DNA of 54,391 nucleotides from Pseudomonadota bacterium (GTDB lineage Bacteria > Desulfobacterota > Desulfobulbia > Desulfobulbales > Desulfocapsaceae). Where the stretch lies: the NCBI GenBank assembly GCA_023412495.1, contig JAEYNP010000132.1:1-54391 (forward strand). Reading direction: 5' to 3'. The notes under the pieces were generated by a model. The model saw nothing but the letters and a program-made list of their open reading frames with translations. It made no database searches and was not told where the DNA came from. Of the stretch, positions 34,105 to 43,558 are shown piece after piece. Each line of letters begins with the position of its first letter. The first letter of the stretch is position 1. The translations under genes and the position numbers were made by a program.

Positions 34105-36060
34105 TCAGTTACAGTAAGTATCTATCGGGACAATGGGACCGAATTTTTCCTTCAATTGCAGCAATTCCTTCTTCTGTCTGTCGTATACGTCGAAAAGCGT
34201 GGCGGGGATGTCCGCCTCCTTGCTGTAGGCAGCACTCTGCAGGTCGATGCGTGCGACAATCTTATCGATGTAGAGGCTGAACTGCTGGACATAGAGGGAT
34301 TGCGGATACTCCTTGTCTATAGTTTTGAAGAGTTTTTCCAGATTCTCGTACTTGGGCAGGTAGCCTATTGGTGTCGGAATCCCTTCGACATCGCCGTTGG
34401 CGAAGAGTTCCAGCCAGCCGAGCCAGACCTTGACGTCCTTTTTCTCACCCAGCAATTTATCGCCACTGCCGCCGCGGTTGCCATGGGTGAGGAAGTAATT
34501 CAATCCGGCCATGACCGGACGAGTGGCATCGGTGAACTTGGATGAATTGAAAAAAGCGAACTGCGCTTTCATATAATCGGCCAAGGCGCCGGGGATAAAG
34601 GGGGCATTGGCCCAGGGTTGACGGTTGACGCCGGTGGCGCCCACTTCCGTGGCCGTCGCTTTGGAGACGATGGAGGCACCGATGACAACTCCCTCATCCG
34701 CGCTCTTTGCAACCCAGACCGGCGGCATGGTGTCGCTGTCCCGTCCCGAATAGGTAATCACCTTCACCGGTGCGCCTTCCGGTGATTCGGCCAGCTCGGT
34801 AGCGTGATTGGCGATTGCCGAGGCCTCCAGGGTGCATCGGGAATTCTTGTGAGACATGGGGACGGGTTTGCCGTCGGCATCGGTCTTTCCTTTGTACCAT
34901 TCTCCTTGGAAGTTCACCCCACTTTCCGGAGCTTTCTCACCGTTGCCGACCCAGTAGGGGACGCCGTCGGCGATCAGGACGTTGGACCAGATGACTTCGG
35001 TGCCGTCGCCTCGCAGGCACTTCATAAGATGCGGGTCGCCCTCCAGGTTGACATCCTCGACAATGCCGAAAATCCCTTTTTCGGGGTTGATAGCGCGCAG
35101 AACGCCGTTCTTATCAATCCACATCTGGGCGAGATCGTCGCCGATGAAATCGCTCCCGACCATGGCCGTGGTAGTCTTTCCGCAGCCGGAAGGCGCAGCG
35201 CCGGCGAAAAATGTCTTTCGACCTCCCGGTCCGGTCATCCCGGTTATGAACATATGCTCGGAAAGCTGTTCTTCGAGTTTATAATAGGTGGCGTAATCGA
35301 CGCTGAAGCGGTGATTGCCCTTCTTGAGCAGGAGCGTGTTGCCGGCATATGTGCAGAAGGTCGAGAAGGTCGTCATCCAGCTTCTGTCCATGAAAATTCT
35401 GGCATTCGGGACATCTTCGGGAGTGTTGTCGCCTTCGGCATGGACATTGGTGAAGAAGAGGCCGGCGCGTCCGATTTCGTCGTCGAAATGCTTGTAGCAG
35501 TTCCGGTATAGCAATTCCGCAGAGTGGAGGACGTATCCGGAGGAGGAAATCTCAATGGCGGGAATGGCAGCCTCCGCCCCAACCGGGCCACGGCTGTAAA
35601 AGCCGACGATGAGGGTCTTGCCGGCCATAATCCCGGGCATGAATTTTTTCACGTATCCCAGAGCTTCGCTGCGCAGGACGGTCTTGGCGAGTGAGCTCAT
35701 CCTTTCGCCGGGATTGATGATGTAGAAAGTCTGATTCACCAGTCTGGCCTGGTCTTGCGGGAGATCGAAATGGATGGTATGGCCTTCCTTGGCAAGTTTC
35801 TTCTCTTCACCCTTGCTCAGCGAGTATTCTCTGATCCACTGCACATCTTCCTTGGAGCCGGTATTGACGAAAACATTGGCCGGTTTGCACATGGCCATGG
35901 CGTTGGCAATTTTGATCAAAGCCTCTTCATTCTGAATCCGTGACAATTTCCCGAGATTGATTTCGTCTAAGTTATCGGCAAACACCTTTCTTGCTTGGCC
36001 AAGATCGGTGACACCGCCAACAACCGCGAGAATGTCTTCCCCTTTTTTCAATTCAAGCAT
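34105..36060 (-). CDS. pckG: phosphoenolpyruvate carboxykinase (GTP)
   Basis: Interconverts oxaloacetate and phosphoenolpyruvate with GTP/GDP and CO2, for gluconeogenesis or anaplerosis. I start at ATG 36060 (MLELKKGEDILAV) with AAGGAG six bases upstream; the frame is open further from a TTG at 36075. The 651 residues include the kinase-1 loop FFAGAAPSGCGKTTTAM with its reactive Cys, a feature of the GTP class, the kinase-2 region DFIGDDLAQMWID, and FNSSKFTDATRPVMAGLNYF with the guanine site. Length and motifs rule out the ATP class. A 162-bp inverted-repeat element begins 22 bp upstream of the start and probably carries the leader. Confidence 0.97.
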   Translation of the reverse strand: MLELKKGEDILAVVGGVTDLGQARKVFADNLDEINLGKLSRIQNEEALIKIANAMAMCKPANVFVNTGSKEDVQWIREYSLSKGEEKKLAKEGHTIHFDLPQDQARLVNQTFYIINPGERMSSLAKTVLRSEALGYVKKFMPGIMAGKTLIVGFYSRGPVGAEAAIPAIEISSSGYVLHSAELLYRNCYKHFDDEIGRAGLFFTNVHAEGDNTPEDVPNARIFMDRSWMTTFSTFCTYAGNTLLLKKGNHRFSVDYATYYKLEEQLSEHMFITGMTGPGGRKTFFAGAAPSGCGKTTTAMVGSDFIGDDLAQMWIDKNGVLRAINPEKGIFGIVEDVNLEGDPHLMKCLRGDGTEVIWSNVLIADGVPYWVGNGEKAPESGVNFQGEWYKGKTDADGKPVPMSHKNSRCTLEASAIANHATELAESPEGAPVKVITYSGRDSDTMPPVWVAKSADEGVVIGASIVSKATATEVGATGVNRQPWANAPFIPGALADYMKAQFAFFNSSKFTDATRPVMAGLNYFLTHGNRGGSGDKLLGEKKDVKVWLGWLELFANGDVEGIPTPIGYLPKYENLEKLFKTIDKEYPQSLYVQQFSLYIDKIVARIDLQSAAYSKEADIPATLFDVYDRQKKELLQLKEKFGPIVPIDTYCN

Positions 36061-36081
36061 TCTTAGCTCCTTCAATTATGT

Positions 36082-36243
36082 TAGTGTCCTGTCAATCCTC
36101 AGTTGTTGTTCTTGTTTGTCCTTTTGGTCCCCGGCTCGTTGCTCTCTCGGCCATATAGAGCTGCTACGCACCTTCTATCGTGTCTCGCAGGAAGCCAAAA
36201 TTACTGCGCAATCTTATAACATTTGACGCTTGACATGACACTA
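36082..36243. mobile_element. 162-bp TA-flanked inverted-repeat element (MITE-like)
   Basis: Terminal inverted repeats TAGTGTCCTGTCAATCCTCA (from 36082) and, on the other strand from 36243, TAGTGTCATGTCAAGCGTCA; across 26 bases 21 are identical. The outer two bases are TA at both ends, as in target duplications of IS630/Tc1-type elements. The interior (about 110 bp) holds no gene. The insertion sits between pckG and its upstream region, so the pckG promoter is either inside it or reads through it. Confidence 0.6.
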
Positions 36244-36743
36244 GGCGAAGTTCACACCATTTGTGGAATCCTGCTTGACCTGCCCGGACAGGTCGAACCT
36301 TGGCATAATAGGAGCTTTTGGAAATGTCGTCAAGGATTGATGACGGATGTAATCGAAAATTCTCGATGCAAAAAGTTCCTGATATCATGAAGATCCCGTA
36401 AATGATTTTACCTGGGATCGGGAACGGCCACGTCTGATACTTCATGACGCCTTGAGTTATGAATAAGGATTTATGATGATAATGCAAGAAATCCTAACAA
36501 CAATTCCGTCTTGCCGATGAAGCGGGGGCAGTTTCCGATGACTGGGTGATTGCAACTCCTCGGGAATCATGCTATACGGCTCCCAATCTTGACCCTAAAA
36601 GGTCTTTTGAGTAATGTGTTACATTGTGGTGCAGCGGATGCAGGTCACTCAGAGCAAAGGAGATACTGTTGCCGGAAAGGTCGGGGGCTATGAACGAAAA
36701 AAGGCTGCAATCTTGTTCAGATTGCAGCCCTTGAAAAATCGAA
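36244..36743. other. gene-poor region between MITE-like element and tRNA-Leu
   Basis: Five hundred bases with no convincing coding sequence; a minus-strand open frame at 36164-36487 has chance-like composition and runs into the inverted-repeat element. A near-palindrome GACCTGCCCGGACAGGTC lies at 36277-36294, a possible operator. The tRNA-Leu terminator is at the right end. Confidence 0.5.
36697..36729 (-). terminator. Rho-independent terminator of tRNA-Leu
   Basis: Arms GGCTGCAATCT (36703-36713) and AGATTGCAGCC (36719-36729), followed on the minus strand by TTTTTTCG. It begins about 15 bp past the tRNA. Confidence 0.85.
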
Positions 36744-36830
36744 TGGTGCCGAAGAGAAGACTCGAACTTCCACGGGGGAACCCCCACTAGACCCTGAACC
36801 TAGCGTGTCTACCAATTCCACCACTTCGGC
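36744..36830 (-). tRNA. tRNA-Leu(CAG)
   Basis: Eighty-seven bases including encoded CCA, with the long variable arm of a class II tRNA (GTGGGGGTTCCCCCGTG). Acceptor GCCGAAG/CTTCGGC; anticodon loop TTCAGGG gives CAG; T loop AGTTCGAGTCT. Deduced from sequence by eye. Confidence 0.95.
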
Positions 36831-36840
36831 AACGCGCATG

Positions 36841-36869
36841 AATATGCTTCCTGCGCCCTTATTTGTCAA
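36841..36869 (-). promoter_or_regulatory. promoter of tRNA-Leu
   Basis: Minus-strand TTGACA (36869-36864), 17-base spacer, CATATT (36846-36841), ending 10 bases before the tRNA 5' end. Its position rules out a ribF start at 36863 and favours ATG 36917. The short distance to the mature 5' end means the transcript would start almost at the tRNA. Confidence 0.55.
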
Positions 36870-36916
36870 GACTTTCTTCGTGGGGCAAAACAAAAAAAGC
36901 GAGCAATGCTGTCATT

Positions 36917-37882
36917 ATGAAAATTTACACCAGTATTTCGGATATATCGGAAAAGTTTCCCAACGCCTGTGTTACCATCGGCAACTTCGACGGCGTCCAT
37001 CTCGGACACCAGCAATTGTTTTCCACGGTGGTGAATAAGGCCAGAGCCTTACAAGGGACAAGCATCGCCATAACCTTCGACCCTCATCCGCTGCAGGTTC
37101 TGCTGCCCGGGGGCATCAAGCTCATTTCGACTTGCGAGCAAAAGGTCGAACTCATTGAAATGGCAGGTATCGACGTTCTGCTGATAGTTCCCTTCACCAG
37201 AGAATTTGCCGCCACGTCCGCAGATGAATTCGTCGGCTCCCTTTTGGTTGGGCGGTTGGGGGTCAAGGAACTGGTTGTCGGATACGATTATGCTTTCGGC
37301 AAGGGCAGGAGCGGCAATATCGAGTTCTTGAAAAGGCAGGGAGAAATCTATGGCTTTCCGGTAACGGTGGTCGATGCCTTTTATGTCCATGGTCAACTGG
37401 TTAGCTCGACCAGAATACGTGAGCTGATCCGTCTGGGAGAGATGTCGACGGCCAAGGAGCTGCTTGGCCGGTTCTACCAGATACGCGGCACGGTTCAGGT
37501 CGGCAAACAGCGGGGCGGGCCGGTGATCGGTTTTCCCACCGCCAACCTGAGATTAGACGAAGAAGACCTGGTTCCAAAACTCGGGGTTTATGTCACCCAG
37601 GTCATCTGCGAGGGCAAATGCTATGGAGGAATCCTCAATATCGGCTACAACCCGACATTCGGTGAACAACAACTGGTGGCAGAAACCCACATTTTCGATT
37701 TCTCGGAAGATATTTACGGCAGACCAATCAAGGTCAATCTGCTCAAATTCCTGCGGAGCGAACGGAAGTTTTCCGGCCCCGGGGAGCTTACAGAACAAAT
37801 TGTCCGGGATGTCGCCATCGCCAAAAAGGTGCTTGCCGAACAGCGGAAGGAACTTGCCCACTCATGTGCGGGACAGTTTTAA
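36917..37882 (+). CDS. ribF: bifunctional riboflavin kinase / FAD synthetase
   Basis: Converts riboflavin to FMN and then FAD. The start is ATG 36917 (MKIYTSISDISEKFPNACVT); an open frame to 36863 overlaps the tRNA-Leu promoter. The 321 residues have the N-terminal nucleotidyltransferase (TIGNFDGVHLGHQQL, ITFDPHPLQVLLPG, VSSTRIRELI) and the C-terminal flavokinase (RGGPVIGFPTANLRL, GGILNIGYNPTFGE). Divergent from tRNA-Leu. Supplies cofactor to AprA, QmoA and QmoB. Confidence 0.96.
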   Translation: MKIYTSISDISEKFPNACVTIGNFDGVHLGHQQLFSTVVNKARALQGTSIAITFDPHPLQVLLPGGIKLISTCEQKVELIEMAGIDVLLIVPFTREFAATSADEFVGSLLVGRLGVKELVVGYDYAFGKGRSGNIEFLKRQGEIYGFPVTVVDAFYVHGQLVSSTRIRELIRLGEMSTAKELLGRFYQIRGTVQVGKQRGGPVIGFPTANLRLDEEDLVPKLGVYVTQVICEGKCYGGILNIGYNPTFGEQQLVAETHIFDFSEDIYGRPIKVNLLKFLRSERKFSGPGELTEQIVRDVAIAKKVLAEQRKELAHSCAGQF

Positions 37883-37922
37883 GCGGGTGAGAATGAGGAG
37901 GCAAGGCTCGAGGATTTTCTTC

Positions 37923-37950
37923 TTGCAAGTAAGCTCAAGGTGTCTATAGT
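37923..37950 (+). promoter_or_regulatory. possible promoter of the TPR-rib-nusB gene cluster
   Basis: TTGCAA (37923-37928), 16-base spacer, TATAGT (37945-37950). It lies about 140 bp upstream of the first TPR gene and after ribF. Confidence 0.4.
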
Positions 37951-38090
37951 GTAGGCGCTCGTTATTCCGCGCCTAAAAACGATGAAGAAAAGGAAATAGA
38001 CAATGAGCAAAAGGGTGGATTAACGTTGCCCGAGGGGAGCGGAGCCACCTAATCGCGCTCATTGAGGTTACCAATTTTTAGAGGAAAGTT

Positions 38091-38720
38091 ATGTCTGAAC
38101 AGTTGCAGGAAGATCTGCCTAAGGTAATAGAAGAGTTAGAAAAAAAATGCGTGGAGCACCCTAAGTCCGTCATGGCATTTCATCACCTCGGGCTGGTATA
38201 CATGAAAGCCGGACGAATAGCCGAGGCTGTCAAAGCGCTTGAAAAGGCGATCGAGTTGGATAATCTCAGCAGCGAGAGTATGATCAATCTCGGCGCGATT
38301 CATTTCGGACAGGGTAATCTGGATAAGGCGCAGGAATTGAATGAAAGAGCTCTTTCGGTCAATCCGGAAAGTGCTCAGGCCCATGCCAATTTGGGGCTCA
38401 TCTGGCAGCAGCGCGGCGAATTCGATAAAGCCATCGCTTCCTACGAAAAGGCGATCAAGCAGGATCCGAAGTTGGCCAGCACCTGGATGAACCTGACTGC
38501 GGTCCTGACTATGAAGGGCGAGGATGAGAGGGCGGTGATCGCAGCCCGAAAGGGGCTTGAAATCGATCCGGATTCACCGCTCGGACACAATAATCTGGCC
38601 GTTGCACTCTATTTCAGCGGGAAATATAGCGAGGCCAGCAATCATATGGAGAAGGCCCGGGAGCTTGGTTATTCGGTGGATCCCAATTTCGTGGCAAGAC
38701 TTCAGGAAAAACTAGGGTAA
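38091..38720 (+). CDS. tetratricopeptide-repeat protein
   Basis: A 209-residue soluble protein made almost entirely of five TPR units (for example AFHHLGLVYMKAGRIAEAVK, AHANLGLIWQQRGEFDKAIA, GHNNLAVALYFSGKYSEASN). No signal peptide or catalytic domain is seen. The first 30 residues form a helical cap. TPR stacks bind partner proteins; the partner is unknown. GAGGAAAG precedes the ATG. It starts a same-strand run that leads through the zinc/HEAT and second TPR genes into ribE. Confidence 0.8.
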   Translation: MSEQLQEDLPKVIEELEKKCVEHPKSVMAFHHLGLVYMKAGRIAEAVKALEKAIELDNLSSESMINLGAIHFGQGNLDKAQELNERALSVNPESAQAHANLGLIWQQRGEFDKAIASYEKAIKQDPKLASTWMNLTAVLTMKGEDERAVIAARKGLEIDPDSPLGHNNLAVALYFSGKYSEASNHMEKARELGYSVDPNFVARLQEKLG

Positions 38721-38737
38721 CGCCCGGAAAGTAATCC

Positions 38738-39868
38738 ATGCCTCAGGAAAAGATTAAAGTACGGCCCTGGTGCCCGTTCTGCGGCCAGAAGGTCGGACGG
38801 GCCAGCAATGCACCCGTCCGTAAAATGAACGAGTTTCCGGTAGGCCGCTGCCAGTGCGGGGCGGTCTACACCTGTGACGCCACGGGCCACAACGTCGGCG
38901 CGGCGATCGTCGAAACCCTGGTCTATGCCTGCAACGACAACGCCGATTTCGCCTGGGAACTCATGCCCGAAGACGATTACCTCACCGGCCGCATAGAGAA
39001 CTACGACGAGATGACCCATCAGGTTATAGCCACCAAAAACATCGATGGGCGGGCGGTGCGGGGGGTCCTCTATTTTGTTCGTCTGCACACGGATATTCAG
39101 GAGCTCTCTCGGCGGATAAAAGAGAAAAGGGACCAGATTCTCGAAAGCAGCGTCCCTGCGCTGCAGAGCGAAGTCGTTGTCGAACCAGCACCCGATGCCA
39201 AGCGGATCCGCAGAAGGGCCGACAAAACTCTGGTCAGACAACTGGTCGACAGCGAGGATATCGATGAACTGGTCGCCCTCTGCTTCGATGATAAGAAAAC
39301 CCTTCGGCTCATGCAGCGCCTGCTGTACAATCCTGCGGAGGCGGAGCGCTGGCGGACTGCCTATGTCATCGGCCGGGTTACAGCCAGGACCTCCACCCGT
39401 GAACCGGGCCCGGTTTCCGAACTGCTGCATCGCCTCTTCGAAGCCTGTTCGGATTCGGCTGCAACACCTTGGGGTATGGTCGAGACCATTGGTTATGTCG
39501 TGGCTCTGCGGCCCGACATCTTCGGGGCGTTCACCCGCCACCTGTTGAACTATCTCGGAGAACCCTCGACCCGAAACCAGGCGCTATGGGCGCTTGCGGA
39601 AATCGCTGAGAAACGGCCAGATCTGATTCGGAACACCCCGTTCTATAACCTTTTCCACTTCCTGCAGCACCCCGACGCCCAGGTGCGGGGACAGCTGACC
39701 AGACTGCTGGGTCGGATAAAAGCCACCGAGGCGGCCATCCAACTCATGCAACTCTGCCATGATCAGTCAATATTTACCTACTGCCGAGAAGGCCGACTGA
39801 TGACGCACACCGTCGCCCAGGCGGCGAAAGAGGCGGTACGGGCGATACACGGAGGAGCGACACAATGA
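38738..39868 (+). CDS. zinc-ribbon plus HEAT-repeat protein (DVU0298-like)
   Basis: A 376-residue protein. A zinc ribbon, [10 protein letters not shown] then [10 protein letters not shown] (about 11-50), is followed by an alpha-helical region, and the C-terminal part (about 165-370) is HEAT-like ([53 protein letters not shown]). From memory it resembles a family named for Desulfovibrio DVU0298, found mainly in sulfate reducers; function is unknown. Its stop overlaps the ATG of the second TPR gene by four bases. Confidence 0.6.
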   Translation: MPQEKIKVRPWCPFCGQKVGRASNAPVRKMNEFPVGRCQCGAVYTCDATGHNVGAAIVETLVYACNDNADFAWELMPEDDYLTGRIENYDEMTHQVIATKNIDGRAVRGVLYFVRLHTDIQELSRRIKEKRDQILESSVPALQSEVVVEPAPDAKRIRRRADKTLVRQLVDSEDIDELVALCFDDKKTLRLMQRLLYNPAEAERWRTAYVIGRVTARTSTREPGPVSELLHRLFEACSDSAATPWGMVETIGYVVALRPDIFGAFTRHLLNYLGEPSTRNQALWALAEIAEKRPDLIRNTPFYNLFHFLQHPDAQVRGQLTRLLGRIKATEAAIQLMQLCHDQSIFTYCREGRLMTHTVAQAAKEAVRAIHGGATQ

Positions 39869-40464
39869 GCAACAACAAGCTGCAATCACTTGAATCGATA
39901 GGTCCTGCCGGAGGCCAGGCCGGAGGAGTCAAGGATGAGATAACCAGGGAATACGAAGAGGGAAAAAAATACCTGGAGCGGCAGGAATACAGCCTCGCGG
40001 CGGTAGCGCTGCACAACGCCCTGCTTGGTTATGAGGAGAAAGGAAGTGATGCCGGGGTCGCCAATGCCAGCAATCAACTCGGTCACGTCTGCCTTGCCCG
40101 CCAGGATTTCGAAAAGGCGCTCGAGCACTACCAGAGGGCCCTCCAGATTTGCCAAAAGGCCAATGACCGCATGAGCATCATCGCCGTGCTTAAAAAAATT
40201 GTTGCGGCGCAAAGAGGGCTTAAGCAGTATGATCGAGCTATAGCCTCATGCCTTGATATGCTCGATCATTATCATGATAACCGGGATCCGCAGGGCAGTG
40301 TAATGACGCTCGAAGAGATGGCGGAAATATATCTCAGCGCCGGCCAGAATGAAAAAGCCGCAGACACCTATCGGACCATTGCGTCCATTCACAGGAATTT
40401 CCGGCATGACAACATTGCGGACGGCTATCTGCAGAAGGCGGCCGGGCTCTCGGATAACACCTGA
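39865..40464 (+). CDS. second tetratricopeptide-repeat protein
   Basis: A 199-residue soluble protein with TPR units at about 35-190 ([60 protein letters not shown]). The N-terminus is Ser/Gly-rich. It overlaps the zinc/HEAT gene by ATGA and is 20 bp upstream of ribE, so it belongs to the same operon. Translational coupling suggests a complex with the HEAT protein. Confidence 0.75.
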   Translation: MSNNKLQSLESIGPAGGQAGGVKDEITREYEEGKKYLERQEYSLAAVALHNALLGYEEKGSDAGVANASNQLGHVCLARQDFEKALEHYQRALQICQKANDRMSIIAVLKKIVAAQRGLKQYDRAIASCLDMLDHYHDNRDPQGSVMTLEEMAEIYLSAGQNEKAADTYRTIASIHRNFRHDNIADGYLQKAAGLSDNT

Positions 40465-40484
40465 TCGCAGTAAAGCAGGATTTT

Positions 40485-41144
40485 ATGTTCACGGGGATTA
40501 TCGAAGGGATAGGGCGAATTGCCGGTAAGCGCACGGCAGGCGGCGGGATGGTCTTTGATCTGGAAGCAGGTTTCGACCTGGAGGATCCCGAGGAAGGCGA
40601 ATCGATCGCGGTCAACGGTGTCTGTCTTACCGCCTACTCTATCCGCGGGCGCAGGTTTTCCGCCGATGTCTCGCCGGAGACGCTTTCTCGCACAAAACTC
40701 GGTTCGCTGGGACCCGGCGATCAAGTGAATCTGGAGCGCGCCCTCAAGCTTTCCGATCGTCTTGGAGGGCATCTGGTTTCCGGCCATGTCGACTGTATGG
40801 CAACCGTCACCCTTTGCAAGGAAACAGGCCGGTACACTATCTTCTCCTTTTCCATCCCACGTGAGCAGGAACGATATATCATCGAGAAGGGGTCGATTAC
40901 CATCGACGGGGTGAGTCTCACCGTCAACAGCTGCGGGCCCGGTGTCTTTGCCGTCTCCATCATCCCGCATACTCTGAAAGTGACTACCCTGGGGGAACTG
41001 AAGGTCGGCAGCAAGGTCAACATAGAGGTCGATCTGATCGGGAAGTATGTTGAGAAGCTGTTGTCGCCCAGGACGGGACCGGAGGCCGGGGACAGCGGCG
41101 AAGGACTCAACCCTGATTTTCTCGCCAAGCACGGGTTTTTGTGA
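40485..41144 (+). CDS. ribE: riboflavin synthase alpha subunit
   Basis: Dismutates two 6,7-dimethyl-8-ribityllumazine molecules to riboflavin. The 219 residues show the paired lumazine-binding barrels, each with its own signature: MFTGIIEGIGRI and GESIAVNGVCLT in the first, GHLVSGHVDCMA and GSITIDGVSLTVNS in the second. Length is typical. First of ribE-ribBA-ribH; ribD is not in the window. Confidence 0.97.
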   Translation: MFTGIIEGIGRIAGKRTAGGGMVFDLEAGFDLEDPEEGESIAVNGVCLTAYSIRGRRFSADVSPETLSRTKLGSLGPGDQVNLERALKLSDRLGGHLVSGHVDCMATVTLCKETGRYTIFSFSIPREQERYIIEKGSITIDGVSLTVNSCGPGVFAVSIIPHTLKVTTLGELKVGSKVNIEVDLIGKYVEKLLSPRTGPEAGDSGEGLNPDFLAKHGFL

Positions 41145-41196
41145 TGTTGGAGAAAGAGGGGCAGAGAATTCAAATACCAATGAATGTGAGTAGATT

Positions 41197-42438
41197 ATGG
41201 CTGTCAGTGCTATTGAAGAGGTAATCGAGGATATAAAAGCCGGGAAGATGATCATCCTGGTGGATGATGAGGATCGCGAAAATGAAGGCGATCTCTATAT
41301 GGCAGCCGAGATGGTGACCGCGGAAGCCATCAATTTCATGGCAATGTACGGCAGAGGCCTGATCTGCCTGACCCTGAGCGGCGATTTGGTCGACAAACTC
41401 GGCCTGCCGATGATGGTCAACAACAATACATCTCCCTACGGAACCGGCTTCACGGTCAGCATCGAGGCCAGATCGGGGGTATCCACAGGCATTTCCGCGG
41501 CCGATCGAGCCCGGACCATTGAGGTGGCGGTGGCCCCGGATGCCAAAGCGTCCGACCTGGTGAGTCCCGGCCACATCTTTCCCCTGCGTGCCAGAGATGG
41601 CGGCGTACTGGTCCGAACCGGCCAGACGGAAGGTTCGGTCGATCTGTCTCGCCTGTCGGGCCTTCGTCCGGCCGGAGTCATCTGCGAGATTATGAACGAA
41701 GACGGCACGATGGCCCGTATGCCGGATTTGGAGAAATTTGCCGCCAAACACGATCTGAAAATCGCCACCATCGCAGATCTGGTCGCCTACAGGCTGCGTC
41801 AGGACACCTTGGTGAAGAGAGCTGTCGAGGCAAGGGTGCCGACGGCCCATGCCGGGGAATTCAAGGCCATAGTCTATACCAATTCCGTTGATAATCTGGA
41901 GCATGTCGCTCTCGTCAAGGGCGATATCAGCAAGGTGGAGAGGGTTCTGGTCCGGGTGCATTCTGAATGCCTGACCGGCGATGTTTTCGGCTCTTCGCGT
42001 TGCGACTGCGGCCTGCAACTCAATGCCGCCATGAAGATGATCGAGCAGGAAGGATGCGGTATTGTCCTCTATATGCGCCAGGAAGGCCGGGGCATAGGAT
42101 TGATCAACAAGCTCAAGGCGTACTGCCTGCAGGATGAGGAAGGCGTCGACACCGTCGAGGCAAATCACAGGCTGGGCTTTAAGAGCGATTTGCGCGACTA
42201 TGGCATCGGCGCCCAGATCTTACGGGATCTTGGGGTGAAAAAGATGGCGATCCTCACCAATAATCCCAAGAAGATTGTCGGCCTCGAAGGCTACGGCATC
42301 GAAGTCGTCGCCAGGTTTCCGCTGGAAATGCCTGCGAGCGAGGAAAATAAAGGGTACCTTTTGTGCAAGAGAGACCGGATGGGCCATCTTATCGAGGTTG
42401 ACGATTCGCCCGAACCGGATAGTGAACTGACTGTTTAA
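41197..42438 (+). CDS. ribBA: DHBP synthase / GTP cyclohydrolase II fusion
   Basis: Bifunctional riboflavin enzyme of 413 residues. The RibB half (1-205) makes 3,4-dihydroxy-2-butanone 4-phosphate and shows [19 protein letters not shown], the acidic loop, and [20 protein letters not shown]. The RibA half (about 206-400) opens GTP; it has the zinc Cys set in [18 protein letters not shown], and [18 protein letters not shown]. Both active sites look complete, so it feeds both arms of the pathway. Confidence 0.97.
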   Translation: MAVSAIEEVIEDIKAGKMIILVDDEDRENEGDLYMAAEMVTAEAINFMAMYGRGLICLTLSGDLVDKLGLPMMVNNNTSPYGTGFTVSIEARSGVSTGISAADRARTIEVAVAPDAKASDLVSPGHIFPLRARDGGVLVRTGQTEGSVDLSRLSGLRPAGVICEIMNEDGTMARMPDLEKFAAKHDLKIATIADLVAYRLRQDTLVKRAVEARVPTAHAGEFKAIVYTNSVDNLEHVALVKGDISKVERVLVRVHSECLTGDVFGSSRCDCGLQLNAAMKMIEQEGCGIVLYMRQEGRGIGLINKLKAYCLQDEEGVDTVEANHRLGFKSDLRDYGIGAQILRDLGVKKMAILTNNPKKIVGLEGYGIEVVARFPLEMPASEENKGYLLCKRDRMGHLIEVDDSPEPDSELTV

Positions 42439-42459
42439 AATTTTCTGGGTGTGATGCTG

Positions 42460-42927
42460 ATGGCTAATTTTATTGAAGGACATCTCAAGGCGGACGGCAA
42501 AAAGTTCGGAATCGTCGTCTCAAGGTTCAATTCATTTTTGAGTGAAAAACTGCTGGAGGGAGCGCTGGACAGTTTGCTGCGGTCTGGAGCTCTCGGAGAA
42601 GATATCGATGTGGTAAGGGTGCCGGGAGCATTCGAGATTCCTCTCGTCGCCAAGAATCTCGCCGGCTCGCAAAAATATAATGCGGTCATCGTTCTGGGCG
42701 TGGTCATCCGCGGCGCCACTCCGCATTTCGATGTGGTCGTTAGTGAAGTATCCAAGGGGACAGCTTTGGCCGGACTTGAAACTGGGGTTCCTGTTCTTTT
42801 CGGCGTCCTGACGACCGAAACCATCGAGCAGGCCATCGAACGAAGCGGTACAAAGGCGGGAAACAAAGGGGCTGAAGTAGCCGTCGCCGCAATAGAAATG
42901 GCAAACCTGATGGAATCGTTGCACTGA
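42460..42927 (+). CDS. ribH: 6,7-dimethyl-8-ribityllumazine synthase
   Basis: Condenses the RibBA product with the pyrimidine intermediate to form lumazine, substrate of RibE. I start at ATG 42460 ([20 protein letters not shown]), the usual N-terminus; GTG 42451 is also in frame. The 155 residues have [34 protein letters not shown] and [21 protein letters not shown] hairpin with a U-tract follows and probably ends the rib transcript. Confidence 0.97.
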   Translation: MANFIEGHLKADGKKFGIVVSRFNSFLSEKLLEGALDSLLRSGALGEDIDVVRVPGAFEIPLVAKNLAGSQKYNAVIVLGVVIRGATPHFDVVVSEVSKGTALAGLETGVPVLFGVLTTETIEQAIERSGTKAGNKGAEVAVAAIEMANLMESLH

Positions 42928-42956
42928 ATCTTGTCCTATACACCGTCATTTTTCAG

Positions 42957-42997
42957 CTTGCCTCTCCCTTGGTCTCTTGGAGAGGCAAGTTATTTTT
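42957..42997 (+). terminator. Rho-independent terminator or attenuator between ribH and nusB
   Basis: Arms CTTGCCTCTCC (42957-42967) and GGAGAGGCAAG (42979-42989), followed by TTATTTTT (42990-42997). It lies about 30 bp past ribH and about 30 bp before nusB, so nusB is likely expressed at a lower level or from its own start. Confidence 0.75.
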
Positions 42998-43025
42998 AAC
43001 AGATAAACTCTATTTGCCGGAAGTC

Positions 43026-43457
43026 ATGGGTACACGCCGAAATTCCCGGGAGATCGCTCTCCAGTTCCTCTATCAGGAAGATCTCACTCTCGGGCCTGAT
43101 CAACCGTATGGCTACGACCTCGCCGAGCGATTCGATTTATTTTGTTCACTCTTTCAGGTCAACAGGAAGGCACGCGCCTACGCGTACGAACTCCTGCAGG
43201 GTGTTTGCGCCGAAATTTATCGCCTTGATGCGTTGATTGGCGAGGCTGCGACCAACTGGCGCCTGGAACGGATCGCCCCCACCGATAGAAACCTCTTGCG
43301 CATCGCCGCATATGAAATGATGGCGAGGGACGATGTCCCTCCCCAGGTGGCCATTAATGAAGCGGTGGAGATAGCCAAGCGATTCGCCGGAGAGGACTCC
43401 CCCAAATTCATCAACGGTATTCTCGATTCCATTAAAGATCGACTGGAACGTTCATGA
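43026..43457 (+). CDS. nusB: transcription antitermination factor NusB
   Basis: Binds boxA RNA with NusE to aid rRNA antitermination. The start is ATG 43026 (MGTRRNSREIALQFLYQEDL), which fits family N-termini; the frame is open to 42969. The 143 residues are all-helical with RNLLRIAAYEMMARDDVPPQ and AVEIAKRFAGEDSPKFINGI, conserved in the family. nusB after ribH is a common gene order in many bacteria. Confidence 0.95.
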   Translation: MGTRRNSREIALQFLYQEDLTLGPDQPYGYDLAERFDLFCSLFQVNRKARAYAYELLQGVCAEIYRLDALIGEAATNWRLERIAPTDRNLLRIAAYEMMARDDVPPQVAINEAVEIAKRFAGEDSPKFINGILDSIKDRLERS

Positions 43458-43558
43458 GCCGGTTGTTCCGCCATTCCTTGCATTTCCGTTGAATTCCTTG
43501 TACACCTTGTGCCGGAAGAACTTTATGTGCAAAAATCAGGAGTGGCAGAAACATCATC

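Noticed and set aside
36164..36487. A 107-residue minus-strand ORF between pckG and tRNA-Leu
   Set aside because: No ribosome site, mixed composition, and its C-terminal end is formed by the inverted-repeat element.
40400..40500. A possible FMN riboswitch before ribE
   Set aside because: The gap to the preceding TPR gene is only 20 bp, which is far too small for an RFN element, and no RFN-like sequence is present.
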